A stretch of 64,000 bases of DNA from Sphingomonas faeni (GCF_003053745.1 NZ_QAYE01000009.1:181821-245820); one strand, 5' to 3'; positions 34,387 through 44,383 are shown, counted from the stretch's first letter. The notes: a model not told the origin generated them from the sequence alone. Made by a program: numbers and translations.

Positions 34387-35004
34387 ATGACCGAATGGCA
34401 TTCTTACGAGCCCATAAACGGCCATCGCCTGCCGCACGATCCCCTCAACGCGATCGTCGCGCCGCGTCCGATCGGCTGGGTCAGCACGATGTCCGCAGAC
34501 GGCGTGCCGAACCTCGCGCCGTACAGTTTCTTCAACCTGTTCAACTACGCCCCGCCGATCATCGGCTTCTCGTCGATGGGCTGGAAAGATAGCGTCGCCA
34601 ATATCGAGGCGACCGGCGAGTTTGTCTGGAACCTCGTCACGCGCGATCTCGGCGAGGCGATGAACACGACGGCTGCGAACGTCGCCGCCGATGTCGACGA
34701 GTTCGCGCTCGCCGGACTGGAGATGGCCGCCTCGACGAAGGTCAAGCCGGCGCGGGTCGCCGCTTCGCGCGCGCAGTTCGAGTGCAAGCTCACGCAGCTG
34801 ATCCGTCTTGAGACCAAGGAAGGCCGCGAGCTCGACCAGTGGCTGGTGCTCGGCGAGGCGGTCGCGATCCACATCGACTCCGCAATGCTGGAGGACGGTG
34901 TCTACCAGACCGCCCGCGCGAACCCGATCCTGCGCGGTGGCGGCCCCGCGGATTACTTTGCGATCACGGAGGATTCCTTGTTCAAGATGCGGCGGCCGGG
35001 CTGA
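34387..35004 (+). CDS. Flavin reductase family protein
   Basis: About 205 residues of the FMN-binding split-barrel (DIM6/NTAB) type. Motifs are NAIVAPRPIGWVSTMSADG, NLAPYSFFN, FSSMGWKDSVANIEATGEF and the terminal RGGGPADYF. Related proteins are NADH:FMN reductases or flavin carriers for monooxygenases. Divergent from the cytochrome b gene; followed by an MFS gene 60 bases on. Confidence 0.9.
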   Translation: MTEWHSYEPINGHRLPHDPLNAIVAPRPIGWVSTMSADGVPNLAPYSFFNLFNYAPPIIGFSSMGWKDSVANIEATGEFVWNLVTRDLGEAMNTTAANVAADVDEFALAGLEMAASTKVKPARVAASRAQFECKLTQLIRLETKEGRELDQWLVLGEAVAIHIDSAMLEDGVYQTARANPILRGGGPADYFAITEDSLFKMRRPG

Positions 35005-35064
35005 TAGAGGCGTATGTTGCGGCGCAGCATGTAGCGCCTCACCGACTTACGAAAGCGATACCCC

Positions 35065-36225
35065 ATGAAACCTGTCGATACGCGCATGGCGCTGCTCGCG
35101 CTCGCCGTCGGCGGATTCGCGATCGGCACCACCGAGTTCGCGGCGATGAGCCTGTTGCCGCAGTTCGCGCGGGGACTGGGCATCGACGAGCCGACCGCGG
35201 GGCATGTCATCAGTGCCTATGCGCTCGGCGTGGTCGTGGGTGCGCCGACGATCGCAGTGCTGGCGGCAAAGATCGAGCGGCGGGTGCTGCTGATTGGGTT
35301 GATGACGTTTCTCGGGATCGCCAACGGCCTGTCCGCGCTCGCGCCGACCTATCACCTGATGCTGCTCGCCCGGTTCCTGAGTGGCCTGCCGCATGGCGCG
35401 TATTTCGGGGTCGGATCGCTGGTCGCGGCGTCGATGGTGCCGCGTGAGAAGCGGTCGCGGGCGGTGTCGCGGATGATGCTCGGACTGACGATCGCGACGA
35501 TCGCGGGCGTGCCGCTGGCGAATGGCATCGGGCAGTGGTTCGGCTGGCGCTGGGGGTTCGGGATCGTCGCGATCATCGCGGCCGCGACGGTGGCGATGTT
35601 GTTTCGGTTCGCGCCGGTCCTTCGCCCTGCCAAGGATGCGAGCCCGCTCGGGGAACTGGCGGCGCTACGCAACGGGCAGGTGTGGCTGACGCTTGCCATC
35701 GGTGCGGTCGGGTTTGGCGGGATTTTCTGCGTCTACACCTATCTCGCCTCGACCTTGACCGAGGTCACGGGGGTGTCGTCCGCGTTCACACCGGTCGCGT
35801 TCGCGTTGTTCGGCATCGGGATGACGATCGGCACGTTGGTCTGCGCCAAGGCTGCGGACGTGGCGCTGATGCCGGCGGCGGGGATTACCTTGCTGTTCGG
35901 GGCAGGGGCGCTCGCGCTTTACGCGCCGGCGACGCCGCATCTTTGGGCGATGTTGCCAGTGATGGTGTTGATCGGCTGCGGGGGCGGTCTCTCGACGATC
36001 CTGCAGACGCGGCTGATGGACGTTGCGGAGGAGGCGCAGACCTTGGCCGCGGCGCTCAATCACTCCGCGTTCAATACGGCCAATGCGCTTGGGCCTTGGC
36101 TTGGTGGGCTGGCGATTGCGGGGGGGTATGGGTTGCCATCGACCGGCTGGGTCGGGACCGCGCTGGCGCTTGGCGGGTTTGCGATCTGGGCTGTGTCCTG
36201 GGGACTGGATCGCAAGCGGGTTTAA
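35065..36225 (+). CDS. MFS transporter, AraJ/DHA1-like
   Basis: About 386 residues, twelve transmembrane helices. Family cues are GGFAIGTTEFAAMSLLPQ at the first helix, the GAPTIAVLAAKIERR loop, and ARFLSGLPHGAYFGVG, which mark the AraJ/YdhP/Cml branch of drug:proton antiporters. The substrate cannot be told. No regulator is adjacent. The 3' end leads into two repeats. Confidence 0.88.
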   Translation: MKPVDTRMALLALAVGGFAIGTTEFAAMSLLPQFARGLGIDEPTAGHVISAYALGVVVGAPTIAVLAAKIERRVLLIGLMTFLGIANGLSALAPTYHLMLLARFLSGLPHGAYFGVGSLVAASMVPREKRSRAVSRMMLGLTIATIAGVPLANGIGQWFGWRWGFGIVAIIAAATVAMLFRFAPVLRPAKDASPLGELAALRNGQVWLTLAIGAVGFGGIFCVYTYLASTLTEVTGVSSAFTPVAFALFGIGMTIGTLVCAKAADVALMPAAGITLLFGAGALALYAPATPHLWAMLPVMVLIGCGGGLSTILQTRLMDVAEEAQTLAAALNHSAFNTANALGPWLGGLAIAGGYGLPSTGWVGTALALGGFAIWAVSWGLDRKRV

Positions 36226-36243
36226 ATGATGACCCGCTAACTA

Positions 36244-36328
36244 TTGTCCTCCCGCGAAGGCGGGAGTCCAGTGTTACAGGCGGTGGCGCTGGTGGCTCCT
36301 GGACCCCCGCCTTCGCGGGGGAACGGTT
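36244..36328. repeat. Inverted repeat, family C copy 4
   Basis: Left arm TGTCCTCCCGCGAAGGCGGG and right arm CCCGCCTTCGCGGGGGAACG, with inner GAGTCCAG/CTGGAC pairs. It follows the MFS stop by 18 bases. Confidence 0.85.
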
Positions 36329-36359
36329 GTAGCGGGCGCCCGGGTTATCCTAACCACTA

Positions 36360-36463
36360 CCACCCCGGCGAAGGCCGGGGCCCAATTGGGGGACGGTGCT
36401 AACTAAGGACAGCGCTCCGTTACTGCAGCCTTGCCAATTGGGCCCCGGCCTTCGCCGGGGTGG
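36360..36463. repeat. Long-stem inverted repeat, family A copy 3
   Basis: Arms 36360-36389 and 36434-36463 are perfect reverse complements of about 30 bases and identical to copy 1 in core. Together with the family C element it fills 36226-36534 in the convergent gap between two MFS genes, which has no gene. Confidence 0.92.
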
Positions 36464-36534
36464 TGCTCTTCAGTTCGTGTGATGTTCGTGGGTGCGGAGA
36501 GGGGCCATTCGGCAAGTCCGTCAGCCCCGACCGA

Positions 36535-37866
36535 TCACCGCGCGATGTCGCGCTTGGCGAGCTGCTTGTTCAGCCCCAGTGCGATCAGCGTGAACACCGC
36601 GCCCGAGAACAGATACGCGCCGCTCGCTGCCAGACCCAGCTTGCTCGTCAGCAGCAGCGCTGCCAGCGGTGCGAACCCGGCACCGAACAGCCACGCCAGA
36701 TCGGTCGTCAGCGCCGACCCCGTATAGCGATGCTGCGGCGACAGGCTCGAGGCGATCGCGCCCGAGGACTGGCCGAACGACAGGCCGAACAGCAGGAAGC
36801 CGATGCCCATGAACAGGCGCTCGCCGATCTCGCCTCCGTCGAGCAGCGACGGTGCGGCGATCGCGAACAGGGCGATCAGCACTGCGATCGTGCCCAGCAT
36901 CGTGCGGCGTCCGAACCGGTCTGCGAGCAGCCCCGACACCAGCATCGCGCCGATCCCGATGATCGCGCCGATCACCTCGACCACGAGGAAGCGACCAGCC
37001 GATTCACGCGTGAACAGCACGACCCACGACAGCGGGAACACCGTGACCATGTGGAATAGCGCGAAGCTCGCCAGCGGCACGAACGATCCCAGCCAGATCG
37101 CCTTCCACTGCGACTGCACGGTCTCGACGACCGGTGCAGGCTCGAGCTCGCGCTTGGCGTACATCTCTTCGAACTCGGGCGTCACCACCAGGCGCAGGCG
37201 CGCGAACAGCGCGACGACGTTGATCGCGAACGCCACGAAGAACGGATAGCGCCAGCCCCACGAGAAGAAATCCTCGGTCGGCAACGCAGCGACGAAGAAT
37301 GCGAACAGACCGCTGGCGACCAGCAGGCCGATCGGCGCACCCAACTGCGGCAGCATCGCGTACCAGCCGCGATGCTTTTCCGGCGAGTTCAGCGACAGCA
37401 GCGAGGCGAGACCATCCCACGCGCCGCCAAGCGCGACGCCCTGGCCGATACGCAGCAGCGCGAGGATCGCGACCGACCAGTTGCCGACTTGGTCATAGCC
37501 GGGGATGAACCCCATCGCGACCGTTGAGGTGCCGAGCAGGAAGATCGAGATCGTCAGCTTGACGCTGCGGCCATAGGCGCGATCGACCGCGATGAAGATG
37601 ACCGTGCCGATCGGCCGGGCGAAGAATGCCAGCGCGAACACCGCGAACGAATAGAGCGTGCCCTGCAACCGGTCGACGTACGGGAACACCAGCGTCGGGA
37701 ACACCAGCACCGAAGCGATCGCGAACACGAAGAAGTCGAAGAATTCCGAGGTGCGGCCGATCACCACGCCGATCGCGATCACGCCCGGCGTGACGTGCTC
37801 GCCGTCGCTGTGGATACTGCGAGCATCGGCTTCGAAGCTCGTCTCGGGGACTGTATTTGCACTCAT
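36535..37866 (-). CDS. MFS transporter, metabolite:proton symporter type
   Basis: About 443 residues, twelve helices, of the MHS (metabolite:H+ symporter) branch: IGRTSEFFDFFVFAIASVLVF in the first helix, ARPIGTVIFIAVDRAYGR loop, LRIGQGVALGGAWDG, and PEKHRGWYAMLPQLGAP. MHS carriers import organic acids such as citrate, alpha-ketoglutarate or shikimate. Substrate unknown. Divergent from cyoA across about 213 bases. Confidence 0.88.
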   Translation of the reverse strand: MSANTVPETSFEADARSIHSDGEHVTPGVIAIGVVIGRTSEFFDFFVFAIASVLVFPTLVFPYVDRLQGTLYSFAVFALAFFARPIGTVIFIAVDRAYGRSVKLTISIFLLGTSTVAMGFIPGYDQVGNWSVAILALLRIGQGVALGGAWDGLASLLSLNSPEKHRGWYAMLPQLGAPIGLLVASGLFAFFVAALPTEDFFSWGWRYPFFVAFAINVVALFARLRLVVTPEFEEMYAKRELEPAPVVETVQSQWKAIWLGSFVPLASFALFHMVTVFPLSWVVLFTRESAGRFLVVEVIGAIIGIGAMLVSGLLADRFGRRTMLGTIAVLIALFAIAAPSLLDGGEIGERLFMGIGFLLFGLSFGQSSGAIASSLSPQHRYTGSALTTDLAWLFGAGFAPLAALLLTSKLGLAASGAYLFSGAVFTLIALGLNKQLAKRDIAR

Positions 37867-38028
37867 TCTTCAACTCGCTCTTCAGGGCGCGAACCCGATG
37901 ATACGCTGTTCCGGCGGATGCGGGCAGATATATTCCGCGCCAATCTCCCGCGCCCAATGCGGGCAGGGGTGATCTATGCTACTCCGGGCGACGATAAAGC
38001 CATGCCGATGTTGCAGTGCAGCGCCCAT

Positions 38029-38043
38029 TGGACAAATTGTCCA
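38029..38043. promoter_or_regulatory. Perfect 7-1-7 palindrome before cyoA
   Basis: TGGACAAATTGTCCA is a perfect palindrome around one base, centred 43 bases before the cyoA ATG and flanked by GCGC on both sides. Size and symmetry suit a dimeric repressor or activator. It does not match Fur, FNR, sigma-54 or known RegA sites. The rest of 37867-38079 shows no gene. Confidence 0.6.
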
Positions 38044-38079
38044 CTGTAGCGCGGCGAAAGCGAGGCGTAGGGGATCCGC

Positions 38080-39306
38080 ATGATCGTTGAGAAAACCGTT
38101 TCCCGCGCGAAAAAATGGCTGGCCGTGCTGCCGCTTGCGCTGCTCACCAGCGGCTGCAACTGGGTCGTGATGTCGCCTTCGGGCGATATCGCAGTGCAAC
38201 AGCGCGATCTCGTGCTGATCGCGACCGGTCTGATGCTGTTGATCATCGTGCCGGTGATCATCCTCACGCTGCTGTTCGCGTTCCGGTATCGCCAGTCGAA
38301 CAAGACCGCGAAGTACGAGCCCAATTGGGATCACTCGGTCGGCCTCGAGCTGCTGATCTGGGGTATTCCCCTGCTGATCATCATCGCGCTCGGCGCGCTG
38401 ACCTGGACCAGCACGCATCTGCTCGATCCGTATCGCCCGCTCGGCCGGATCAAGCCTGATTCTCCGACGCTCGCGAACAACGTGCCGGTCGGCAATCTGG
38501 TCGACAAGCAGCAGGCGGGCAACGGTCCGAACGGCGCCGGCAAGCCGCTCGAGGTGCAGGTCGTCGCGCTCGATTGGAAGTGGCTCTTCATCTATCCGGA
38601 ATACGGCATCGCCACGGTCAACGAACTGGCCGCGCCGGTCGATCGCCCGATCCGTTTCCAGATGACTTCGTCGTCGGTGATGAACGCGTTCTACATCCCT
38701 GCGCTCGCCGGCATGATCTACACGATGCCCGGCATGCAGACGACGCTGAACGCGGTGATCAACAAGCCCGGCAACTATGAGGGCTTCTCGTCCAACTATA
38801 GCGGCGCAGGCTTCTCGGGGATGCGCTTCCGCTTCCACGGCGTCAGCGACGCGGGCTTCGATGCCTGGATCAACCAGGTCAAGCAGCGGGGGGGCGGTCT
38901 CAATCGTGCAAGCTATCTCCAGCTGGAGAAGCCGAGCGAGAAGGTCCCGGTCCGCTATTACAATGCGGTCGAGGCGAACATGTTCAAGCTGGTCGTCGAG
39001 CAGTGCGTCCAGCCCGGCAAGGTCTGCATGTCGCAGATGATGCACGGCGGCAAAGGCGGGGGGGACTCGCACGCCGGCATGGCGATGCCCGGGGTCAATG
39101 GCGGCAAGGGCCCGCAGGACACCGGTCATCCCGAAGGCGCCCTGATGAAGGACGCGGACGAAAAGGGAAGCGGCAACCACTGGACCGCGCCGGCCGACAT
39201 AAAACAGGACGGCGCCAACAGCGCCCCCGGCTCGCAGTCCAACCGCAATCACACGATGCTGACCCCCTCCACCATGCCGGGCACGCGCCCCGTCGCGAAC
39301 GGCTAG
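38080..39306 (+). CDS. cyoA: Ubiquinol oxidase subunit II with Met/His-rich tail
   Basis: Subunit II of a bo3-type quinol oxidase, 408 residues. N-terminal lipoprotein signal (LLTSGC, lipidated Cys26), two transmembrane helices (about 43-66 and 88-108) and a cupredoxin domain without the Cu-A ligands ([36 protein letters not shown]). It is about 90 residues longer than E. coli CyoA; the extra C-terminus is rich in Met, His and Gly ([20 protein letters not shown]). AGGGG lies before the ATG. First gene of a seven-gene unit. Confidence 0.95.
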   Translation: MIVEKTVSRAKKWLAVLPLALLTSGCNWVVMSPSGDIAVQQRDLVLIATGLMLLIIVPVIILTLLFAFRYRQSNKTAKYEPNWDHSVGLELLIWGIPLLIIIALGALTWTSTHLLDPYRPLGRIKPDSPTLANNVPVGNLVDKQQAGNGPNGAGKPLEVQVVALDWKWLFIYPEYGIATVNELAAPVDRPIRFQMTSSSVMNAFYIPALAGMIYTMPGMQTTLNAVINKPGNYEGFSSNYSGAGFSGMRFRFHGVSDAGFDAWINQVKQRGGGLNRASYLQLEKPSEKVPVRYYNAVEANMFKLVVEQCVQPGKVCMSQMMHGGKGGGDSHAGMAMPGVNGGKGPQDTGHPEGALMKDADEKGSGNHWTAPADIKQDGANSAPGSQSNRNHTMLTPSTMPGTRPVANG

Positions 39307-39316
39307 AGAAACCATC

Positions 39317-41317
39317 ATGAACGACACCCTGTTGAAGACTATCTTCGGCCGCCTGACCCTGGAGTCGCTGCCGCTGCACGAACCGATCGTCGTCGCCACC
39401 TTCGCGATGGTGGCGATCGGCGGGCTCGGTCTCGTCGCCGCGCTGACCTATTTCAAGGTCTGGGGCTATCTCTGGAACGAGTGGTTCACGAGCGTGGACC
39501 ACAAGAAGATCGGGATCATGTACATGATCCTGGCGATCGTCATGCTGCTGCGCGGGTTCTCCGACGCGATCATGATGCGCGCACAGCAGGCGATGGCGTT
39601 CAACGGTTCCGAAGGATACCTGACCGCGCACCACTACGACCAGGTCTTCACCGCGCACGGCGTGATCATGATCTTCTTCGTGGCGATGCCGATGGTCACG
39701 GGCCTGATGAACTATGTCGTCCCGCTCCAGATCGGCGCGCGCGACGTGTCGTTCCCGTTCCTTAACAATTTCAGCTTCTGGATGACCACGGCCGGTGCCG
39801 TGATCGTCATGATGTCGCTGTTCATCGGCGAGTTCGCGCGGACCGGCTGGCTCGCGATGCCGCCCCTCTCGGGACTGGCCTATTCGCCCGACGTCGGTGT
39901 CGATTACTATATCTGGGCCTTGCAGATCGCGGGTATCGGAACGCTGTTGTCCGGCGTCAATCTGGTCGCGACCATCGTCAAGATGCGCGCGCCCGGCATG
40001 ACCATGATGAAGATGCCGATCTTCACCTGGACGTCGCTCTGCACCAACATCCTGATCGTCGCCGCCTTCCCGGTGCTGACCGCGGTTCTCGCGATGCTGT
40101 CGCTCGATCGCTACATCGGCACTGCGTTCTTCACGAATGACTCGGGCGGCAACCCGATGATGTACGTCAACCTGATCTGGATCTGGGGTCACCCCGAGGT
40201 CTACATCCTGGTCCTGCCGGCGTTCGGCATCTTCTCGGAAGTCACCTCGACCTTCTCGGGCAAGCGCCTCTTCGGCTACAGCTCGATGGTCTATGCGACG
40301 CTCGTCATCACGATCCTCGCCTACCTCGTCTGGCTGCACCACTTCTTCACGATGGGCTCGGGCGCGAGCGTGAACTCGTTCTTCGGCATCACCACGATGA
40401 TCATCTCGATCCCGACCGGGGCCAAGATCTTCAACTGGCTGTTCACGATGTACAAGGGGCGGATCCGGTTCGAACTGCCGATGATGTGGACGATCGCCTT
40501 CATGGTGACCTTCACGATCGGCGGCATGACCGGCGTGCTGCTCGCCGTGCCGCCTGCCGATTTCGTGCTGCACAACTCGCTGTTCCTTGTCGCGCATTTC
40601 CATAACGTGATCATCGGCGGCACGCTGTTCGGCATGTTCGCCGGCATCAACTACTGGTTCCCGAAGGCGTTCGGCTTCAAGCTGGACAAGAAGTGGGGCA
40701 CGGTATCGTTCTGGTGCTGGGTGGTCGGCTTCTACTTCGCGTTCATGCCGCTCTACGTGCTCGGCCTGATGGGCGTGACTCGCCGGATGCGCTATTTCGA
40801 CGATCCGAACCTGCAGATCTGGTTCGTCATCGCCGCCTTCGGTGCAGCCCTGATCGCGGCCGGTATCGGTGCCTTCCTGCTCCAGATCTTCGTCAGCATC
40901 CGCAACCGCGAGGCGCTGGCCGATCACAGCGGCGACCCGTGGAACGGTCGCACGCTGGAGTGGGCGACCTCGTCGCCGCCGCCGGAGTACAACTTCGCGT
41001 TCACGCCGATCGTCCACGACCTGGACGCCTGGTACGACATGAAGGATCGCAAGCACGAGCGGCCCGTGACCGGCTTCAAGTCGATCCACATGCCGAGCGG
41101 CACCGGCACGGGCGTCGTGCTCGCCGGCCTCAGCGTGGCGTTCGGGTTTGCGATGATCTGGTACATCTGGTGGCTCGCAGGGCTGGCACTCGCCGGCATC
41201 TTCGCGACGACGATCTTCCACACCTTCAACTACAAGCGCGACTTCCACATCCCGGTCGAGGACGTGATCGCCAGCGAGGACGCGCGCACTCGCCAGCTCG
41301 CGACCCAGGGAGCCTGA
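39317..41317 (+). CDS. cyoB: Ubiquinol oxidase subunit I
   Basis: Haem-copper oxidase subunit of 666 residues, about 15 helices. Low-spin haem ligand in [10 protein letters not shown], Cu-B ligand and crosslinked Tyr in [15 protein letters not shown], the HHFFTMG pair, and the high-spin/low-spin histidines in [11 protein letters not shown]. It oxidises ubiquinol, reduces O2 to water and pumps protons. Ten bases after cyoA. Confidence 0.98.
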   Translation: MNDTLLKTIFGRLTLESLPLHEPIVVATFAMVAIGGLGLVAALTYFKVWGYLWNEWFTSVDHKKIGIMYMILAIVMLLRGFSDAIMMRAQQAMAFNGSEGYLTAHHYDQVFTAHGVIMIFFVAMPMVTGLMNYVVPLQIGARDVSFPFLNNFSFWMTTAGAVIVMMSLFIGEFARTGWLAMPPLSGLAYSPDVGVDYYIWALQIAGIGTLLSGVNLVATIVKMRAPGMTMMKMPIFTWTSLCTNILIVAAFPVLTAVLAMLSLDRYIGTAFFTNDSGGNPMMYVNLIWIWGHPEVYILVLPAFGIFSEVTSTFSGKRLFGYSSMVYATLVITILAYLVWLHHFFTMGSGASVNSFFGITTMIISIPTGAKIFNWLFTMYKGRIRFELPMMWTIAFMVTFTIGGMTGVLLAVPPADFVLHNSLFLVAHFHNVIIGGTLFGMFAGINYWFPKAFGFKLDKKWGTVSFWCWVVGFYFAFMPLYVLGLMGVTRRMRYFDDPNLQIWFVIAAFGAALIAAGIGAFLLQIFVSIRNREALADHSGDPWNGRTLEWATSSPPPEYNFAFTPIVHDLDAWYDMKDRKHERPVTGFKSIHMPSGTGTGVVLAGLSVAFGFAMIWYIWWLAGLALAGIFATTIFHTFNYKRDFHIPVEDVIASEDARTRQLATQGA

Positions 41318-41321
41318 CGCG

Positions 41322-41960
41322 ATGTCCGCAATACCCATGAAGGATGGCCTGAACGAGACCGAGAAGGTCTCGTTCTACGACATCGAGGAGCACGAGCATC
41401 CCGACGGCGCCAGCACGATGCTGGGCTTCTGGATGTACCTGATGAGCGACTGCCTTATCTTCGCGGTGCTGTTCGCGGCGTACGCCGTGCTCGGCAACAG
41501 CTATGCCGGCGGTCCCAGCCCGAAGGAGATCTTTGAGCTGCCGCTGGTGGCGGTGAACACCGCGATGCTGCTGTTCTCGTCGATCACGTACGGCTTCGCG
41601 ATGCTGTCGATGGAGGAAGGTCGCCAGCGCGTCATGCAGATGTGGCTGGTCTTCACCGGCCTGTTCGGCCTCGCGTTCCTGTCTATCGAAATGTACGAGT
41701 TCGCCAACCTCATCCATGAGGGTGCAGGCCCGACCCGCAGCGCGTTCCTGTCGTCGTTCTTCACGCTCGTCGGCACGCACGGCCTCCACGTCACGATGGG
41801 CCTGATCTGGCTCGTCACGCTGATGGTCCAGGTCCAGAAGCACGGGCTTATCGCGGCGAACAAGCGCCGCCTCATGTGCCTCAGCATGTTCTGGCATTTC
41901 CTCGACGTCATCTGGATCGGCGTCTTCACCTTCGTCTATCTGATGGGCACCCTGCGATGA
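41322..41960 (+). CDS. cyoC: Ubiquinol oxidase subunit III
   Basis: About 212 residues, five helices, with TMLGFWMYLMSDCLIFAVLF, EMYEFANLIHEG and SSFFTLVGTHGLHVTMGLIW as in CyoC/CoxC-type subunits. Four bases after cyoB; its ribosome site lies inside the end of cyoB. Stabilises subunit I. Confidence 0.96.
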   Translation: MSAIPMKDGLNETEKVSFYDIEEHEHPDGASTMLGFWMYLMSDCLIFAVLFAAYAVLGNSYAGGPSPKEIFELPLVAVNTAMLLFSSITYGFAMLSMEEGRQRVMQMWLVFTGLFGLAFLSIEMYEFANLIHEGAGPTRSAFLSSFFTLVGTHGLHVTMGLIWLVTLMVQVQKHGLIAANKRRLMCLSMFWHFLDVIWIGVFTFVYLMGTLR

Positions 41961-42340
41961 GCGACCCCCAAGCACCGGCGAACAATCCGCACGCCGATCA
42001 CGACCATGACAATGGCGCAGCACACGGCACGCGTGGCAGCTACCTCAAGGGGTTCTTCCTCTCGGTCATCCTGACCGCGATCCCGTTCTGGGCCGTCATG
42101 ACCGGCGCGTTCAAGGATCCGTCGACCGCAGCGCTCGTCGTGATGGTGTTCGCGGTCGCGCAGATCGTCGTCCACATGATCTACTTCCTGCACATGAGCG
42201 GCAAGTCGGAGGGCGGCTGGACGATGATGGCGCTGATCTTCACGATCATCCTCGTCGTCATCACGCTCAGCGGATCGATCTGGGTGATGTACCACATGAA
42301 CACGAACATGATGCCGATGCAGGCCGCGGCGGATATGTGA
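41957..42340 (+). CDS. cyoD: Ubiquinol oxidase subunit IV
   Basis: About 127 residues, three helices, with a His-rich head (HADHDHDNGAAH) and GSYLKGFFLSVILTAIPFW, IYFLHMSGKSEGGWTM. The ATG overlaps the cyoC stop (ATGA). Assembles with CyoABC. Confidence 0.95.
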   Translation: MSDPQAPANNPHADHDHDNGAAHGTRGSYLKGFFLSVILTAIPFWAVMTGAFKDPSTAALVVMVFAVAQIVVHMIYFLHMSGKSEGGWTMMALIFTIILVVITLSGSIWVMYHMNTNMMPMQAAADM

Positions 42341-43056
42341 TGAACACGCGACCGGGCCCTGCCGTCTATGTCGCAGGCCTGGTCGCGCTGCTGCTGTTCG
42401 CCGGGTTCATGGCGCTCGGCATCTGGCAGGTCGAGCGCCGCGCCTGGAAGCTCAACCTGATCGAACAGGTCGCGGCGCGCTCTCACGCCGCGCCGGTCGC
42501 CCCGCCGGGGCCCGCGTCCTGGGGCACGATCACCGCCACCACCGACGCCTATCGCCGTATCCGGCTCGACGGCACCTTCGATAACAATCGCGAGACGCTG
42601 GTCCGCGCCGCCACCGCGCTCGGCAGCGGTTATTGGGTCGTGACGCCCTTGCGGACCACGCAAGGTTTCATCGTCCTAATTAACCGCGGCTACGTGTCAC
42701 CCGAGCAACGTGCAGCGCATACCAAGCCGACCGGCCCGGTCGCGATCACCGGCTATCTCCGCATCAGCGAGCCCGGCGGCGGCTTCCTGCGTCACAACGA
42801 CCCCGCCACCGGCAAATGGTACTCGCGCGACGTCGCCGCGATCGCCAAGGCGCGCGGTCTCTCGAACGTCGCGCCCTATTTCGTCGACGCGGACAAGTCC
42901 GGCACCGCTGCCCCCGTCGGCGGCCTGACGATCATCGCCTTCCCGAACAACCACCTCGTCTACATGCTGACTTGGTTCGCGCTCGCCGCCATGACGATCG
43001 GTGCGTTCGTCGTCTTCGTCCGCCAGGATGCGCGGAAGCGGCGGGGGGCGGAATGA
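42340..43056 (+). CDS. SURF1 family oxidase assembly protein
   Basis: About 238 residues with two transmembrane helices (residues 9-30 and near 210-228) around a periplasmic SURF1 domain: LGIWQVERRAWKLNLIEQV, YRRIRLDGTFDNN, GYWVVTPL, VLINRGYVSPEQ and FPNNHLVYMLTWFALA. SURF1/ShyA helps insert haem into oxidase subunit I. The stop of cyoD and start overlap (TGATG). It replaces cyoE in this cluster; no haem O synthase gene is adjacent. Confidence 0.92.
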   Translation: MNTRPGPAVYVAGLVALLLFAGFMALGIWQVERRAWKLNLIEQVAARSHAAPVAPPGPASWGTITATTDAYRRIRLDGTFDNNRETLVRAATALGSGYWVVTPLRTTQGFIVLINRGYVSPEQRAAHTKPTGPVAITGYLRISEPGGGFLRHNDPATGKWYSRDVAAIAKARGLSNVAPYFVDADKSGTAAPVGGLTIIAFPNNHLVYMLTWFALAAMTIGAFVVFVRQDARKRRGAE

Positions 43057-44363
43057 CCTCGGAGGCACGCCAGGGCTGGCAGCGCTGGCTGGCGCTCGCC
43101 ACCGCGCGCACCGACGCGACCGGCAACGCCAACATGCGCCAGCTCGTGACGCTGCGCTGGATCGCGGTCGCAGGCCAGTTCGTCACCATATTGTTCGCGC
43201 GCTTCGGTCTTGGCTTCGACCTCCCTCTGGTCCCGATGATGGCCGCGCTCGCCGCAGCAGTCGGCCTTAATCTTGCGAGCATGCCACTCTACGGCTGGCG
43301 CAAGGGCGCGAACATCCAGCTGCTGCTCGCGCTCCTGTTCGACGTCGGCCTGCTCACCACACAGCTCTATCTCGCCGGCGGCGCGACCAACCCGTTCATC
43401 TCGCTCTACCTGCTCCACGTCGTGCTCGGCGCGGTGTTGCTCGATCGCTGGTCGAGCTGGGCGATCGTCGCCGTCACCGCCGCGTGTTTCGGCGTGCTCA
43501 CGCTCTATTACCGCCCGCTGATCCTGCCCCCCGATTACAGCGGCGAGTATTTCCTGCTCTACACGATCGGCTCGCTGCTCTGCTTCATGCTGATCGCGAC
43601 GCTGCTCATGCTCTTCATGACCCGCATCACCGGAAACTTGCGCGCGCGCGACACGCGCCTCGCCGACCTTCGCCAGCAGGCCGCGGAGGAGGATCACATC
43701 GTCCGCATGGGCCTTTTGGCTTCCGGCGCCGCGCACGAACTCGGCACGCCTCTGGCATCGATAGCCGTGATCCTCGCCGACTGGCGCCGCATGCCGACGC
43801 TCGCGCAGGACGTCGACTTGCAAGCCGAGATCGTCGAGATGCAATCCGAGGTCCAGCGCTGCAAGGCGATCGTCACCGGCATTTTGCTCTCGGCCGGCGA
43901 AGCACGCGGCGAAGCGCCCGAGATCATGCCGCTCCACCAGCTCCTCGACGGGATCGTCGACGAATGGCGCGCGGTGCACCCGTCGGTCGATTTCGACTAT
44001 ACCACCCGAGTCGGCGACGATCCGCAGGTCGTGTCCGACCCCGCGCTCAAACAGGTGATCGCCAACGTGCTCGACAACGCCGCCGAAGCTTCGCCGCACT
44101 GGGTCGCATTCCGCGGCGAACGCACCGACGGCGACCTCGCGCTGATCGTCCGCGACCGCGGCCCCGGCTTCAGCGACGAACGGCTTGCAAGTTTCGGCAA
44201 ACCCTACCAGTCGAGCAAGCGCGAACCCGGTCATGGCCTCGGCCTGTTCCTTGCGGTCAACGTCATGCGCAAGCTTGGCGGCGGTGTGTCGGTGGTGAAC
44301 TGCGAAGGCGGCGGCGCGGAAGTCACGATCCGGATGCCCCTGTCTGCGATCGCCCTGTCGTGA
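43053..44363 (+). CDS. regB: Redox sensor histidine kinase RegB/PrrB type
   Basis: About 436 residues, six N-terminal helices. The quinone-binding signature of RegB, GGATNPF, lies at residues 109-115 between helices. The phosphorylated His228 is in GAAHELGTPLAS, the redox cysteine is Cys270 in VQRCKAIVTG, and the ATPase has NVLDNAAEAS, DRGPGFS and GHGLGLFLA. In Rhodobacter this kinase senses the quinone pool and controls respiration. It starts in the stop of SURF1 (ATGA). The oxidase it monitors would be encoded on the same transcript. Confidence 0.93.
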   Translation: MTSEARQGWQRWLALATARTDATGNANMRQLVTLRWIAVAGQFVTILFARFGLGFDLPLVPMMAALAAAVGLNLASMPLYGWRKGANIQLLLALLFDVGLLTTQLYLAGGATNPFISLYLLHVVLGAVLLDRWSSWAIVAVTAACFGVLTLYYRPLILPPDYSGEYFLLYTIGSLLCFMLIATLLMLFMTRITGNLRARDTRLADLRQQAAEEDHIVRMGLLASGAAHELGTPLASIAVILADWRRMPTLAQDVDLQAEIVEMQSEVQRCKAIVTGILLSAGEARGEAPEIMPLHQLLDGIVDEWRAVHPSVDFDYTTRVGDDPQVVSDPALKQVIANVLDNAAEASPHWVAFRGERTDGDLALIVRDRGPGFSDERLASFGKPYQSSKREPGHGLGLFLAVNVMRKLGGGVSVVNCEGGGAEVTIRMPLSAIALS

Positions 44364-44383
44364 CAAGCACCGTGACGGACGCC

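Noticed and set aside
38044..38079. A RegA-type site (GCGGCGAAAGCGAGGCG) before cyoA
   Set aside because: The RegA consensus is loose and GC-rich matches are common by chance here.
39095..41338. A 747-residue open frame on the minus strand opposite cyoA/cyoB
   Set aside because: It is the antisense shadow of strongly supported cyo genes; composition is Arg/Asp/His-rich as in other GC-rich shadows.
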